This document shows positions 12,352 to 25,754 of a stretch of 64,000 nt of DNA, piece by piece; position 1 is the stretch's first letter; each line of letters begins with the position of its first letter. The stretch lies in NCBI GenBank assembly GCA_905182985.1, contig CAJJDN010000064.1:454883-518882 (forward strand), read 5' to 3'. The notes beneath the pieces were generated by a model. That model worked only from the letters and a program-made list of their open reading frames with translations, searched no databases and was not told the origin of the DNA. A program made the translations under genes and the position numbers. The DNA is from Paramecium sonneborni (taxonomy: Eukaryota; Ciliophora; Oligohymenophorea; Peniculida; Parameciidae).

Positions 12352-13692
12352 ATGAATTTTTTTATCATTTCCACTATTCTCCTATTTTCATATTTACTAT
12401 TGGATATTATATTTGATGATTATCTATGGAGAAGAAATATTGATTTTACAATCTATTTACAAAAAAATACATTCCAAGGAGAAGAAGTGCTTTTTTAATT
12501 TTTCTCATTAGTCATTCAAATACCTATTTATTTGGGAGGATTACAATTCATGTTCTCAAGCAAAAAAGTTGAATGTATTATATACATATTTTTATGCATG
12601 TTTGGATTTACAAGTAATGGCTTATTGAAAAATGCATATCATCAACCTAGACCTTATTGGGTAGAAGATGAAATAAATGGGTATATAGAATAATAATGAT
12701 ATTTCAGTATTGGTTGTAATATGGAATTTGGAAAACCATCTGGTCATGCTCAAACTGCAGTCATCATATATTATTCTTACCTTTTTATTCTGTATCCTTC
12801 CACCTTCAGATGGAATAAATCGAAAGTGTCTAACAAAGATGATCAAAGTAACAATGATGAAGAACCTTAATTCAAATGTGGATAAATAATATTACTGAAT
12901 ATCTTTGCTTTTATATGCATTTTTTTGACTGGACTCTCTAGAGTATTTTTGGGAGTTCATACTATTGGTTAAGTTACACTGGGATGGATATATGGAATCT
13001 ATATAGTTTTAAATTATCAACTCTATTGTCATTAATTCTTATTGAAGTACTATTATTAATTATCTCTAGCTACATTAAAAATTAACTGAAAATAAAAAAT
13101 GAAGAAGAAGTAAAGTTTTAAAGAATGTCAGTTTCTATTTCTGCAATATTTATTCTTTCAATTGTTATTGATGTTACCTTATTGGAATTAAATAGAAGAG
13201 TATTTAATTAAAATGAAAATCAAATTAATTAATGGTTATTCAAGATAACTTAATGTAAACATAAAGATGTCGGATATTATACTAAAAATCATACTAATGT
13301 TTTATATAATGGTTGTTTCTTACATGGAACATTATTCTCTTTTATCTTTTCTTTTATTTAAGGATGCTTTTTTAGTTAAGGTACTTTCAACTAGTTTGAG
13401 TATTCTAATTCTATGGAGAAAAAAACTTTAAATTTTAAGATTTGTAGATTACTATTTTATCTACCAATGTTATTACCTTTACCATTATTGTTAATATAGA
13501 CATATAATATTTATTTGACATGTTTTTTAATTGTAATATTTGTATTAATATTAGTTCATCCCTGTTGTATTTTTTGAATGTTGGTATCTCACTTTAGTTT
13601 ATCCAAAATTATTGGAAAAATGCAAATATTAAGTCAAAGGAGAATTTTTAGAATCAAATAAAGATTATTATGAGTAATTATCTTAAAATTGA
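12352..13692 (+). CDS. PAP2-family membrane phosphatase
   Basis: Exons from ATG 12352 to TGA 13690-13692 with introns 12681-12707 (27 nt), 13028-13047 (20 nt) and 13533-13554 (22 nt). All three parts of the PAP2 active site are present in order: KNAYHQPRP (K-x6-RP), PSGHA, and SRVFLGVHTIGQ (SR-x5-H-x3-Q in place of D). Several hydrophobic helices lie around them and a further membrane region follows. PAP2 enzymes dephosphorylate lipid phosphates (phosphatidate, sphingosine phosphate, dolichyl diphosphate) or glucose-6-phosphate at ER or plasma membrane; substrate cannot be told. The C-terminal ~120 residues are longer than in small PAP2 proteins. The next gene starts 4 bp after the stop, on the same strand. 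Confidence 0.85.
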
Positions 13693-13696
13693 AGAA

Positions 13697-15063
13697 ATGT
13701 AATTGTCTTTTATTTTGATATTAATATTTATGTTGTTAATATTAGCATTCCTGATAATTAATATATACTCCTAATTTACTAAAAAAGTAACAGTTCCAGT
13801 TGTAGATACAAATGATACAACAGCTGTTTCTGAAAACATTTAAATTAGAAGTACCAGAATTTATTCAGGTTTCGAATATATAAATGAATATTAGATCCAA
13901 ATAAAGATGCTTGTATGTGTGATCAAATTATTAATATATGTGATTCTTAATGTTGTTGTGATGTTAGATGTACTGAAGCTTTGATTACAGAATGGACAGA
14001 TTTAGGGAAATGTTTGAATTCAAATTTAGAAAGTGATTATTATTACCCAGAATGTGGAAATCTTGTAAACGATTTAAATGTCTTTGATGACAAATATCAT
14101 TTCAATCAAATTAATGATATTTTATGCAGTGCAGTCTAAAGATTACCTTATGCAGGTATATATGCTAATATTGATGATACACAAACATAAACAGCTAATT
14201 ATATGAGTTTTGATATTGTAAGTGCTGGAAGTATATTATTCACTCTAGCTACCAATCCTCAATATATTGATCCTAAAATTAAATAATATTCTGGAAATCC
14301 TGGATATATAAAAGGAAAACCTCTTATGGTTGGAAAATCAAATGGAGATGGTTTCAATCTCATTTGGTATCAATAATTAAGAATTTATGCTTGGTAAAAA
14401 AATGGTTATTGCAGTACAGGAACAAGTGATTACAATAATCAAATTTATAAAGTTATCAATTTTGGAGAGGATGTAATAACTTATCTAAATTAGCTTGTCT
14501 TAAGTTGTTCCCTTGAATCTACTGTTACTTTAGATAAATACTGTTCTAGTGGAATCAATTATGAAATTATGAAGGCTCTTAAAGACAATTCTGGAGCCTT
14601 TTATTATATTGGAAAATGGGGTTCATCAAACAATAATAGAACTAATGACTGGATATAAATTAATACGACATAAATAGAAAATATTACATCCGCATGTACT
14701 TTACCTACAGAATAACAACTAACTATTATTTATTAAAAAGTTGGATTTATGGGAGACTTGTAAAATACAATAATTTCAGCCAATCTTACTAATATTCCTA
14801 TAAAGTAAATTATTAATTTATATAAATCTTTAGTAATGTTGCTGGCTTCAATGTAAATTAAGTACAATTAACTTTAAGAGTTAAATTCATTGAACTTATT
14901 GATTCTGAACTAAACCCAAATATTGAAAAATCTTTAAGAGATACCATTACTCCTTATGTTAAAGTAAATTAAGATATTTATATTTTAGAAAATATTTTTG
15001 CCTTTCACTTTTTCAAAGAATCTATTCGGATTTGGAGTGATTTTAATTTTCTTCTTCATATGA
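13697..15063 (+). CDS. Tectonic-family ciliary transition-zone protein
   Basis: ATG 13697 to TGA 15061-15063 with introns 13869-13894 (26 nt), 14805-14833 (29 nt) and 14964-14988 (25 nt); about 428 residues. An N-terminal hydrophobic helix (FILILIFMLLILAFLI) serves as signal or anchor. A cysteine-rich motif follows, CMCDQ...ICDSQCCCDVRC, which is the hallmark of Tectonic (TCTN) proteins. A long extracellular-like region leads to a C-terminal hydrophobic segment GVILIFFFI right before the stop, as in membrane-anchored Tectonics. Tectonics sit at the transition zone with the B9/MKS complex and gate the ciliary membrane. Each intron is needed to keep the frame; the last one brings in the C-terminal helix. 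The family call rests mainly on the Cys motif and the layout. Confidence 0.8.
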
Positions 15064-15163
15064 TTATAATATGAGAGAGAGAATTATAAGATTAATTATG
15101 ATTTTTTATAATTAGATATTTTTTATGATATGGGATATATTAAGTTAGTAGTACGAATTCATT

Positions 15164-15809
15164 TCAAGCGCATTACTTAAAAAAACAAAATCCATTTCCA
15201 TCATTTTTTTAATCATTTCCTCCATTTTTACCCTAAATTTAATGGTAGATTCAAATTACCTTCTTATTATTACTTAAACTATTGCTATAAGATGTTCTTT
15301 ATTTAATTGAAGATTCTTATTAGTTGTTTTGAGATTATTGAATCTAATTATTTTAGTTTGTTGGAGCAAAAGTCATCTGTTTTTCTAATTGCTACTAATT
15401 TTGATTTAAAACTAAAGCAAATACTATTGCACCAGTATCAATAAGTTATTATTCATTATCCAAGGCTATCTATAATGATTGAAATACCTGGTAAATCATC
15501 TTTAGGTTTTCCATTCTTTTTTGCTACTTTTAATTTAAAACGATCTGAGGAGCCTTACAGTTTTAAAGCTAATAATAATTTAGTTTGAATATTTACAGGG
15601 ATCTTATAGGTTGATTTGTTCAATAGTAAAATCTATACAGTCCCCAACTGTGAAAATATTGGGTAACTCAAGTACAATTTATTTAAGCTCTTCATCTCCA
15701 GGCTTTTAATAATAGATTGCATATTTTTTATTGTATTATGCTTGATTGTTCTAATAATCATGATTAATTTTATAGATACTTCTGAATGATCTTAGGGTCG
15801 AAGATTCAT
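15164..15809 (-). CDS. Unknown protein with Gln/Asn-rich C-terminus
   Basis: Start ATG 15809-15807, stop TGA 15166-15164. Four introns (29, 28, 22 and 27 nt) join exons into about 179 residues. The first 10 codons form their own exon (intron 15751-15779). The central part is compact and looks folded (DRFKLKVAKKNGKPKDDLP, TGAIVFALVLNQN). The last third is rich in Gln, Asn and Ser and ends with GNGFCFFKQCA, where two cysteines close to the C-terminus could be lipidated, though this is not a standard CAAX box. No family recognised. The exon structure is supported because each single frame is interrupted by TGA without it. Confidence 0.55.
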
Positions 15810-15962
15810 ATTATAATTAATATAATATTAAAAATATATTTAAGAATTTAGATGTCTTATAGGTAAAGGTTTATGTGAGTAGTGTGTATTATTTTATCAT
15901 TATTAGTATATTTATTGTTGTGTATTTGAAATTGCTAAAAATAATACAATTATTTAATATAA

Positions 15963-16986
15963 ATGGGTTTGAGATAATTGGATTTTTTTAGAAAATTAAA
16001 TACTGATATTGGGGACACATCATCATCTCTAGGAGGATTCTTGACCCTTATAGCATTTGCAGTAATCTACTAACATATTTCTTGATAGTTGGTGACTATT
16101 TTAACAATAAATGAATGCAGATTGTTTTTTAGCACAGAATTAAACTATCAAACTGTGATTGACAATGACACAGAATAATTTATTAAAGTTCATTTGGATA
16201 TGATTGTTGGAGCTCCTTGTATGGTGTTGTCATTGGATTAATAGGATGAAGTTGGAGTACACGTAATGGATGTTTCTGGTACATTGAAAAAGATTAGTCT
16301 TGATAAAGAAAGACATGTGTTGCCCTCAGTAATTAAACAATAATATTCATATTAAGATTGAAAATAGTGAAAGTCCTAATTATAGAGGGAGTGAGTAAGA
16401 ATTATAAGATGCAATTGAAGGAATAAATGAAGGAGAGTAATGCTAATTGTAGGGATACTTTTCAGTAAATAAGGTTCCAGGTAATTTCCATGTTAGTTAT
16501 CATGCTCATCATCATTTAATATAGAGAATACATTAAAGAGATTTATAAACATTTAGAAAATTAAAATTAGATCATTCTATATATGAATTAAGATTCGGTG
16601 ATATCTCAACATCTTAAAAGATGAGGAAATACCCTAAATCTTTATCAAAATTTTAATCTTCCTGGAAATCAATTGCCAAATCTGCTAATGAAGGAGAGAA
16701 ATAAGATTACGAATATTATATTAATGCTTTGCCAGTAAGGTTTTATGATGAAAATGAAAGAAATTATTAAACAGTTTATAAATACTCTATTAATGAAGCA
16801 TAAATGACAAGAACATTTACAGAAATAGATTCAATATACTTTAAATATCAAATAAGCCCAGTCAATATGGTCTATTCAATATAAAAGAAATCAGTCTATC
16901 ATTTTATTGTTTAATTATTGGCAATTGTAGGAGGAGTCTTTGCAGTTATAGGAATCCTCAATTCAATCGTATAAAAAGCATTTTGA
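15963..16986 (+). CDS. Erv41/Erv46 (ERGIC2/3) family cargo receptor
   Basis: ATG 15963 to TGA 16984-16986 with introns 16062-16088 (27 nt) and 16329-16356 (28 nt); about 322 residues. N-terminal LDFFRKLNTD and GGFLTLIAFA form the conserved cytosolic start and first membrane helix. The lumenal part contains INECRLFF, DMIVGAPC, the linker QLQGYFSVNKVPGNFH and HAHHHL, all positioned as in Erv46-type proteins. The C-terminal helix HFIVQLLAIVGGVFAVIG followed by a short cytosolic tail is the family signature. These proteins cycle between ER and Golgi as COPII cargo receptors and work as Erv41/Erv46 pairs; which of the two this is I cannot decide. Confidence 0.88.
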
Positions 16987-17068
16987 GTTTATTTTTCATA
17001 AATATCCACAAACAAGTCAATGTATACAAACTCAAATAATGTTTATATGAATATATACATATAATCAT

Positions 17069-18554
<1,486 letters not shown>

Positions 18555-18730
18555 CTTTAGTTATTTCCAATTAAATTTAAAAATTATTTATACAAGTAAT
18601 TTTGTTTTACGAATCTATAAAATGCTATAGTTGATATTAATACTTTATTAAAAATTAGTTAATACTAGTTATTTATTTAATATATTTTAAACTTTTAATA
18701 AGAAGATTTAAACATAAATAAAGAATTTAA

Positions 18731-19321
18731 TCAAAGAGGATTGTCATTATAATGGTTGAAGAGATCTGTCATTATTTTTTCAGAAAATGGCTTAATTCTA
18801 TTGAGTGAACATTTTAAATATTCTTCGTTAACTTTTGTATGGAACGATAAAAACTTTGTATTTAAACCTCCTTATTTATAAAATATTATGTCAGCAGCAA
18901 TTTTTATTGTTATTGCTATTTAAAGGTTTATCGTTAACTTGCCAATTAAATAAACTAATTGTTTTTTCAAAGTTTCACATACTCTTGAAACCTATTCATC
19001 GAAACCCATTTTTTAACATACATGTGAGAATTTAAGGTTTTGTTATTGCTCAATATATTTTATGACGTATTCAATTTTTTTATCCATTATAGGCAATTTT
19101 CTATTTAATTCTTTGAGACAGTAAAATATTACTCCTTTTGCTGAAGTAACTGTATTTTATAAAGGAATTGTTTAAATTATTCTGATTGCTTTCTTTTCGA
19201 TTTCATAATCCAAATTCATTTTAAAAATTAAATGCTGAACTTCTTCTATCAATGACATTTCCATCTTTGGAGTTAAACATTCATCATTAAATTTTGGGAC
19301 TGGAGGTCTTTGATTAGTCAT
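18731..19321 (-). CDS. Cyclin-fold, TFIIB-like protein (copy A)
   Basis: One intronless frame from ATG 19321-19319 to TGA 18733-18731, 196 residues. The phrase TSAKGVIFYCLKELNRKLP, followed by helices and a second Lys-rich helical half (LKKQLVYLIGKL, IKIAADIIFYKQGG), resembles the two cyclin-like repeats of TFIIB-type factors, where an A-x-G-x-I-Y-x-x helix recurs. No zinc ribbon is present at the N-terminus, so it would be a partial or divergent TFIIB/Brf relative. This assignment is an inference from pattern only; it could be another cyclin-fold protein. The gene is fully contained in a repeat and appears again at 19875-20465. Confidence 0.6.
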
Positions 19322-19579
19322 AAGTAATTTAATTATTGAATAATCTATAATACATTTAAGTTTTTAATTGATGACTCAATTATTAATGTACAATTGCATT
19401 CTGCATTATTTAATATATAAAAAAAAATTTATATATAATGAAAAATATTTGTTTGACACAATCATCATTTATTTCATCATTAATCATAAGCTTCATTCTT
19501 GAAATTTCTTAAATCTATCTAAAATAAATAAATTTCAATAAAAATTATAACTATAAACAATTTAAAACAATCCTCAAAT

Positions 19580-19580
19580 N
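19580..19580. other. Assembly gap, single n
   Basis: One ambiguous base joins the two copies of direct repeat 2. Confidence 0.95.
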
Positions 19581-19698
19581 TATTTGGCTCGTCTGAAATG
19601 TTCGTTATTATAATTTTATTTGAAATAATTTATATTATGTATTATTTATTCCCTAATAATTTGTGCCTAAAGCATTCCATTTTGAAGTCAGATTCCAT
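19581..19698 (-). pseudogene. Cut-off N-terminus of the PH-kinase gene (assembly copy)
   Basis: These 118 bp repeat the first codons of the kinase gene at 17069-18554 and stop at the n. They are not a biological gene fragment if the repeat is an assembly artefact. Confidence 0.7.
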
Positions 19699-19874
19699 CT
19701 TTAGTTATTTCCAATTAAATTTAAAAATTATTTATACAAGTAATTTTGTTTTACGAATCTATAAAATGCTATAGTTGATATTAATACTTTATTAAAAATT
19801 AGTTAATACTAGTTATTTATTTAATATATTTTAAACTTTTAATAAGAAGATTTAAACATAAATAAAGAATTTAA

Positions 19875-20465
19875 TCAAAGAGGATTGTCATTATAATGGT
19901 TGAAGAGATCTGTCATTATTTTTTCAGAAAATGGCTTAATTCTATTGAGTGAACATTTTAAATATTCTTCGTTAACTTTTGTATGGAACGATAAAAACTT
20001 TGTATTTAAACCTCCTTATTTATAAAATATTATGTCAGCAGCAATTTTTATTGTTATTGCTATTTAAAGGTTTATCGTTAACTTGCCAATTAAATAAACT
20101 AATTGTTTTTTCAAAGTTTCACATACTCTTGAAACCTATTCATCGAAACCCATTTTTTAACATACATGTGAGAATTTAAGGTTTTGTTATTGCTCAATAT
20201 ATTTTATGACGTATTCAATTTTTTTATCCATTATAGGCAATTTTCTATTTAATTCTTTGAGACAGTAAAATATTACTCCTTTTGCTGAAGTAACTGTATT
20301 TTATAAAGGAATTGTTTAAATTATTCTGATTGCTTTCTTTTCGATTTCATAATCCAAATTCATTTTAAAAATTAAATGCTGAACTTCTTCTATCAATGAC
20401 ATTTCCATCTTTGGAGTTAAACATTCATCATTAAATTTTGGGACTGGAGGTCTTTGATTAGTCAT
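19875..20465 (-). CDS. Cyclin-fold, TFIIB-like protein (copy B)
   Basis: Identical to the frame at 18731-19321, shifted by 1144 bp. Probably the same gene counted twice. In the collapsed locus it would lie directly between the PH-kinase and the kinase-WD40 gene. Confidence 0.55.
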
Positions 20466-20864
20466 AAGTAATTTAATTATTGAATAATCTATAATACATT
20501 TAAGTTTTTAATTGATGACTCAATTATTAATGTACAATTGCATTCTGCATTATTTAATATATAAAAAAAAATTTATATATAATGAAAAATATTTGTTTGA
20601 CACAATCATCATTTATTTCATCATTAATCATAAGCTTCATTCTTGAAATTTCTTAAATCTATCTAAAATAAATAAATTTCAATAAAAATTATAACTATAA
20701 ACAATTTAAAACAATCCTCAAATTTACAAATATTTTGCACATCTGATTACATATACAATATTAGAAGGTTAAAATAAATGTAATTTATACGAAAAAAACT
20801 TGAATTATCTGAATTTTAATTAGATAAATATTTTGAAAAGCAGAGTTTAAATAAAATCAAAATT

Positions 20865-23001
20865 CTCATAAAATAATATTTTCACATAATTGAGCAGCTT
20901 TCACAACAACAGCATTTTTTTGTTTAGGTTTTTTAAATTCTATTTGTTCCATATAACTAATTTTTTTCATAGTCTATCTCCCATTTCATTATTCTTTATC
21001 CATCATTAGTAATCAAATATCCACGATCTCTTATCCAATTACAGTAATAAAATGTTTATTACATTTCATTATTCAAGAGATGCCCAGAGTCTTATTAAAT
21101 TGATTATAAATCATAAATAATTATTTCTTTCTCTGTTGATACAAATAAGCATTTTTCACTTAAATTAATTAAGGATAATACACATCCAGTTTGAAGAGAT
21201 AAGGTTTATTTAATTTCAAGTTTAATCCCTGGTTCTTTTTATAAATGAGAAATGTGCAAAATCAAAATCTCATTTAATTTTTATCCATTTACTACAATTT
21301 AAGTATCATTCAATAATTCTACATGCTGTGCTATGTAATCTAATTTTAGATAAGAGCTTTAAAATAATTAAAAATAAATACAATTTATTGCTAAATAAAA
21401 ATCTAACACTTAATATTCTAGAACTATCAGAAGTTATCAGCAATTAATTGTATTTATCAAAAAAAATTAAATTAATTTATGCTGTATGATCTTTTAATGT
21501 ATTTAATACTTTAAAACTTTTGTCAAATTGCAATACTTAAACTTCCCCATTTCCAAGACCAATTAAAATATTAGCTTCTCTCATTTAGCATACTATGTTA
21601 ATTTATTATGATGAAGATGGTAAACTAAAAGATTGACACATCTCATCATCTAATACTTATATTGTATTATTTTCAAATAATCCTATAATTTTTTTTGGTT
21701 ATTCTGTAAAACATACACATTTTAAATCTAAATAGAATTATGATATAAATAATACTTTATATTTATTTTTTTAAAATTGTTTAGCCTTCAAAGTTAATTT
21801 AAATAAAATAATTGTCACTAAAAACGATTATACTTTGATCATCTGCAATTTATCCTTTAGTAATTTCATTTAATTCTTAACAAAAAATCTAATTTATTTT
21901 TCTGAGTTTAATTGTTTGACATTTATTGGTAATAGTTTTTTCATAAGGAATTTGTAAAGCATAATGTTTTTCTCTGTTTTAAAGACTTCCTCCTTAATTT
22001 TAATTTTATTCTAAACTTCCATTATTTTTTTCTGAGCCATTAAGACAATTAAGGGCTTATTACCAAGTAAATCGAGATTTTTCATCATAATTTAACATTC
22101 CAGTCAATAATTCCTTAATTTTTTCATGATAAATTTTTTGTAAAATATTTGGAATTTTATTTTGTTTTACATCATTTAGTCCAGCAATATCTTAATCTTA
22201 TAACAATAAATAAGTTTAAATAAGTGTAATTCCTAAAGAAAATACATCTGATTTTTCTAAATTATGTCTTTAATTATTATAAAATATTACTTTACATCAT
22301 TATATTAACCATTAATGTAAGCTTCCCATAATTTTGGTGATAAATAAAGTGGTGTTCCAACAAGGGTATTTTTAAAATTATTTTTAAAGTGTTCTAATGC
22401 TTTACTAACACCAAAATCAGCTATTCTTGCTATAATTTTTTCATTTTCTTTATCATACAGGATGTTTTCTGGTTTAATATCTCTATGATAGAGATCTTTT
22501 TATTATAAAAATAGAAATGCTTGTAATAATTGATTAACAATATTTAAAAAGCTTATTTCTACAAATTTTGAATGCAAAAATACCACTAAATGTTTTTCTG
22601 CTTGCTTTAATTTCATCTTCTTTTAAATCTTTTAAACTACCTTTAGCTAATTTCATTTGAAACACTAAAAAATATTTTTAAACTGGAATAGTTTCAGACC
22701 ATGCATATATTTTATCAAAATAGATTATATTAGGATGAATATTAATTTATCTATTCAATTAAACTTCTTTTAAAGCTTAATCATATGATTTTTTACTAAA
22801 ATAAAAAAGATTTTACTTAATACACTAAACTATTTTGACAGCACAGGTTTAAGAAGGATTGGATTTCAATGTCATTTTATATACTTATCCATAAGATCCA
22901 GATCCTAAGAGTATTTGATTAACAGTATCAAAATCATTTTGATAATCTTCTGCATTTGGGAAACATAACGCGTCAATACTATCTCCTTCTTTTTTACTCA
23001 T
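20865..23001 (-). CDS. Serine/threonine kinase fused to C-terminal WD40-like repeats
   Basis: Start ATG 23001-22999, stop TGA 20867-20865, with several short introns. N-terminal kinase: GSGSYGQVYKM, TCAVKIV, HRDIKPENILYDK, ARIADFGVSK, VGTPLYLSPKLWEAY. A linker rich in Gln, Asn and Ser follows. The C-terminal third (below about 21900) has beta-repeat phrases such as RDRGYLITNDGQRIMKWEID, ending KKPKQKNAVVVKAAQLCENI. Repeats of this kind at the end of a kinase suggest a WD40 propeller that brings the kinase to its partner. Some intron edges in the middle are not resolved, so I cannot exclude two adjacent genes, but no convincing stop and new start separate the parts. The start lies 30 bp from the start of the divergent oxidoreductase gene. 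Confidence 0.72.
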
Positions 23002-23031
23002 AATAAATATATAAAAATATTAAAAAATATT

Positions 23032-24090
23032 ATGAATAATAAAGTTCGGATAGGTATTATGTCAACAGCCGAGATCGCACATAAAGTGTGTTAGGCAATA
23101 GAGAGTTCTGAATTTGCTGAAGTATATTGTGTAGCTAGTAGATCTCTAGAAAAAGCTACATAATGGGCAAATGCACATAATATAAAAATAGCTTATGGTT
23201 CATATGATGAATTATTAAATGATCCAAATGTTGATGGTGTTTATATACCATTACCAACTTCATTAAAGAAAGAGTGGACAATAAAGGCAGCTAATAAGAA
23301 AAAACATGTATTAGTTGAAAAACCATTACCTGGTGCTGACTCTTCGAAATGCTTAGAAGAAATGATAAAAAGTTGTGAAGATAATGGAGTGTAATTTTTA
23401 GATGGAACAATGTGGTTACATTCTATTAGAACATAAGTTGTTAGATAGAAAATACAGGAATTAGGAAATGTATCTAAAGTCACAGCTGGTTTGACTTTTA
23501 AAGCTCCTAATGAAGAATGGTTATAAGGAGGGAATGGAAGAACAAATAAAAATTAAGAACCTTAAGGTTGTTTAGGTGATTAGGGATGGTATCCTATTGG
23601 AGCAATTCTTTTTGCATTTAATTATGAATTACCAAAATTTGTTTAGTGTCTATAATTTAAATTAAATAAGGTTGATACAATAATAGAATTTTCTGGATTC
23701 TTAGAATTTTCAAATGAAAGATATGCATATTTTGATTGTGGAGTAACTTCTCCTCATAGATCTTTTGTAGATATAGTTTGTGAAAATGGATAAGTTAGAA
23801 TAGATGATTTAGTTGGAGGATTTGGTAGAACAGGAAATTTCAATGCTTATTTTGAAAATTTTGTTGGAAGTGATAGATTCTTTGTTGATGATTTATAAGG
23901 AAAAGAAGAAATTATTAAAGTAGAAGCTTGCAACCATACAGTTAAAATGATTGATACATTTGCTAATATTATTTAATCAAAAAAGACTGATCATTCTTGG
24001 CATCACAAAAGTTTCACCACTCATACAGTTCTAGCAGCATTGTTTAGAGCTACCTAAAGAGTTGGAGAAAAAGTAATAGTCTAATAATGA
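23032..24090 (+). CDS. Gfo/Idh/MocA-family oxidoreductase
   Basis: A single intronless frame of 352 residues from ATG 23032 to TGA 24088-24090. The N-terminal Rossmann start [15 protein letters not shown] fits NAD(P) binding, followed by [19 protein letters not shown] and the family motif HVLVEKPL (EKP, with the Lys near the nicotinamide). The C-terminal beta domain contains [14 protein letters not shown], typical of the dihydrodiol dehydrogenase/glucose-fructose oxidoreductase branch. Such enzymes oxidise or reduce sugars and cyclic diols; the substrate is unknown. It is one of few long genes here without an intron, and similar enzymes are common in bacteria, so bacterial origin is possible but not shown. 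It is convergent with the unknown gene at 24120, with 29 bp between stops. Confidence 0.9.
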
Positions 24091-24119
24091 TGAGACTTAA
24101 TAAATATATATTAAATAAA

Positions 24120-25150
24120 TCAATAATGGTTATACAATTATTTTCTTTCATATTCAAAGTAATTATTATTCGTTTTAAATTCTGATACACTTAATCTTTC
24201 TTAACTTTATAGAAGTTTCACCTTCCTTAAATGTTATTTACATTCTATCACAAATTCTTTACATTCCTTTTTAAAGGTTTTTAGCTTTTATTAATTAATA
24301 GTTAGTCTATTCAGCATTCCAAAAAATTTTATTTATTTTCCATTCAAACATAACAATTTATAAATCTCAAATAAATCAAATCTCTATTAATTATCTTTAT
24401 TATTTAATTCAATAAGTAATTCTTTCAAATAATCTATTTAATGACTTTAAAATTATTCAAGATCTTTTAATATAAGCTCAAAACAAAAATCTAATTTTGG
24501 GCATTTCTATCCCTCAATTATTCTTAATCCCATTGAACAAATGTTTTATATTACATATAATTCAATTATTGGAATTCCACTTGATGAATAATGACATACT
24601 CTTTTCAAATATGTATAGTACAATTATAACATTTATTAATATGAAAGAGGTTCTCTTATAATGTGTCTCTCTGTTTATTATTTCTCTGAATAACTTTAAA
24701 AACAATCCATTCTCTTAGTATGTAATTTTTACTATTTTGACTCTGTTTAAAAATGAGCATGATTTATATCTGATTATTATTAAGAAGATTTCAAAGATGA
24801 AAATTAAATACTTTTTGCAAAAGTACTTGAAGAACTCATTTCAGTTGATAACCTTTCCATTATAAAACTATTATTCAAGACATTTGTAATCCAATAAATA
24901 TTACATTCTTAAAATACTTAAACAATAAGGCTTTTTTTTTGAATCATATAGTGAAATACACAAAGTAATTTTATAACTTATTCTGGAAACACTATTTTTG
25001 TCACGTCTGATTTAGATAAATAATTAAAGACGTTTTGAATACCTAAACAATATTTAAAAGTCATTAACCTGCTTTCTCTAATTAAACTGCACTATCAGCA
25101 AGATTAATATTGTTCGCATTTAGAATTTTTAAGATTGTTTGATTAATCAT
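24120..25150 (-). CDS. Unknown helical protein
   Basis: Start ATG 25150-25148, one 26-nt intron (25043-25068), stop TGA 24122-24120; 334 residues. N-terminal ~100 residues contain VFNYLSKSDVTKIVFPEQV, then a Ser/Gln-rich linker (MSSSSTFAKSIQFSSLKSS), then ~170 residues of charged amphipathic helices (LDFCFELILKDLEQFQ, YLKELLIELNNKDNQQRF, LKTFKKECKEFVIECK). The opposite strand also stays open for a long way, but its translation is a hydrophobic shadow with no charge pattern, so the minus strand is chosen. No known domain seen. Confidence 0.65.
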
Positions 25151-25754
25151 TAAGAACTTTATTATTAATTATTAAAATTAGATTATTATAAATATAATTA
25201 TTTGAAAATAAATCAAAGTAAAATTTTTTATTAAACTTGAATTCAAAAGATTCAAAAAAACTCTAAATTTCATAATTTTTAAACCACTTACTATCAATAA
25301 ACTTTTTCAATTTAAATTTGTTATTTCTCTCATAATAATAAATTAATTAATTGATCTTGGTTATATGGATTTTCATCCAATGTTAATTTTTTTCATTCAC
25401 AAAGTAATCATTAAACTATTAAAATTACTATTTAAATTGATTATATTTTTATTTTTTATTATTTGTAAATGTAAATGGTTGATCATGCTATCCAAATGAT
25501 TAATATCAACTCATAAGAAAAGATATTAATAAAAATATAAAAATTGTTAATTTGTAATAGACTTGATGATACAACAAAAACATTATAAGAAATAAAACAT
25601 TCAAAAATGATATTAATTACACTAGAAGTGATACATATAAGGTTGCCAAAATTAAAAAAATAAAAATTAATTAAAATCTGAGGAGCAAAAATTAAAATAT
25701 TAGATTAAAATCTTAATTTATGCAAAAAGAAGACTAGACTAAGATATTTATAAG
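25151..25754. other. Intergenic, nothing recognised
   Basis: About 600 bp, over 80% A+T, no sustained frame under the ciliate code on either strand. It lies between the start of the unknown gene at 24120-25150 and direct repeat 3. Confidence 0.5.

Larger units (their letters stand above)
19581..20723. repeat. Direct repeat 2, copy B (1143 bp)
   Basis: Second copy of 18437-19579. After 20723 the sequence becomes unique again and leads into the kinase-WD40 gene. Confidence 0.92.

Noticed and set aside
18835..20179. Two identical 66-residue genes as a biological tandem pair
   Set aside because: Antisense shadows of the TFIIB-like gene, duplicated with the rest of direct repeat 2 at the assembly gap.
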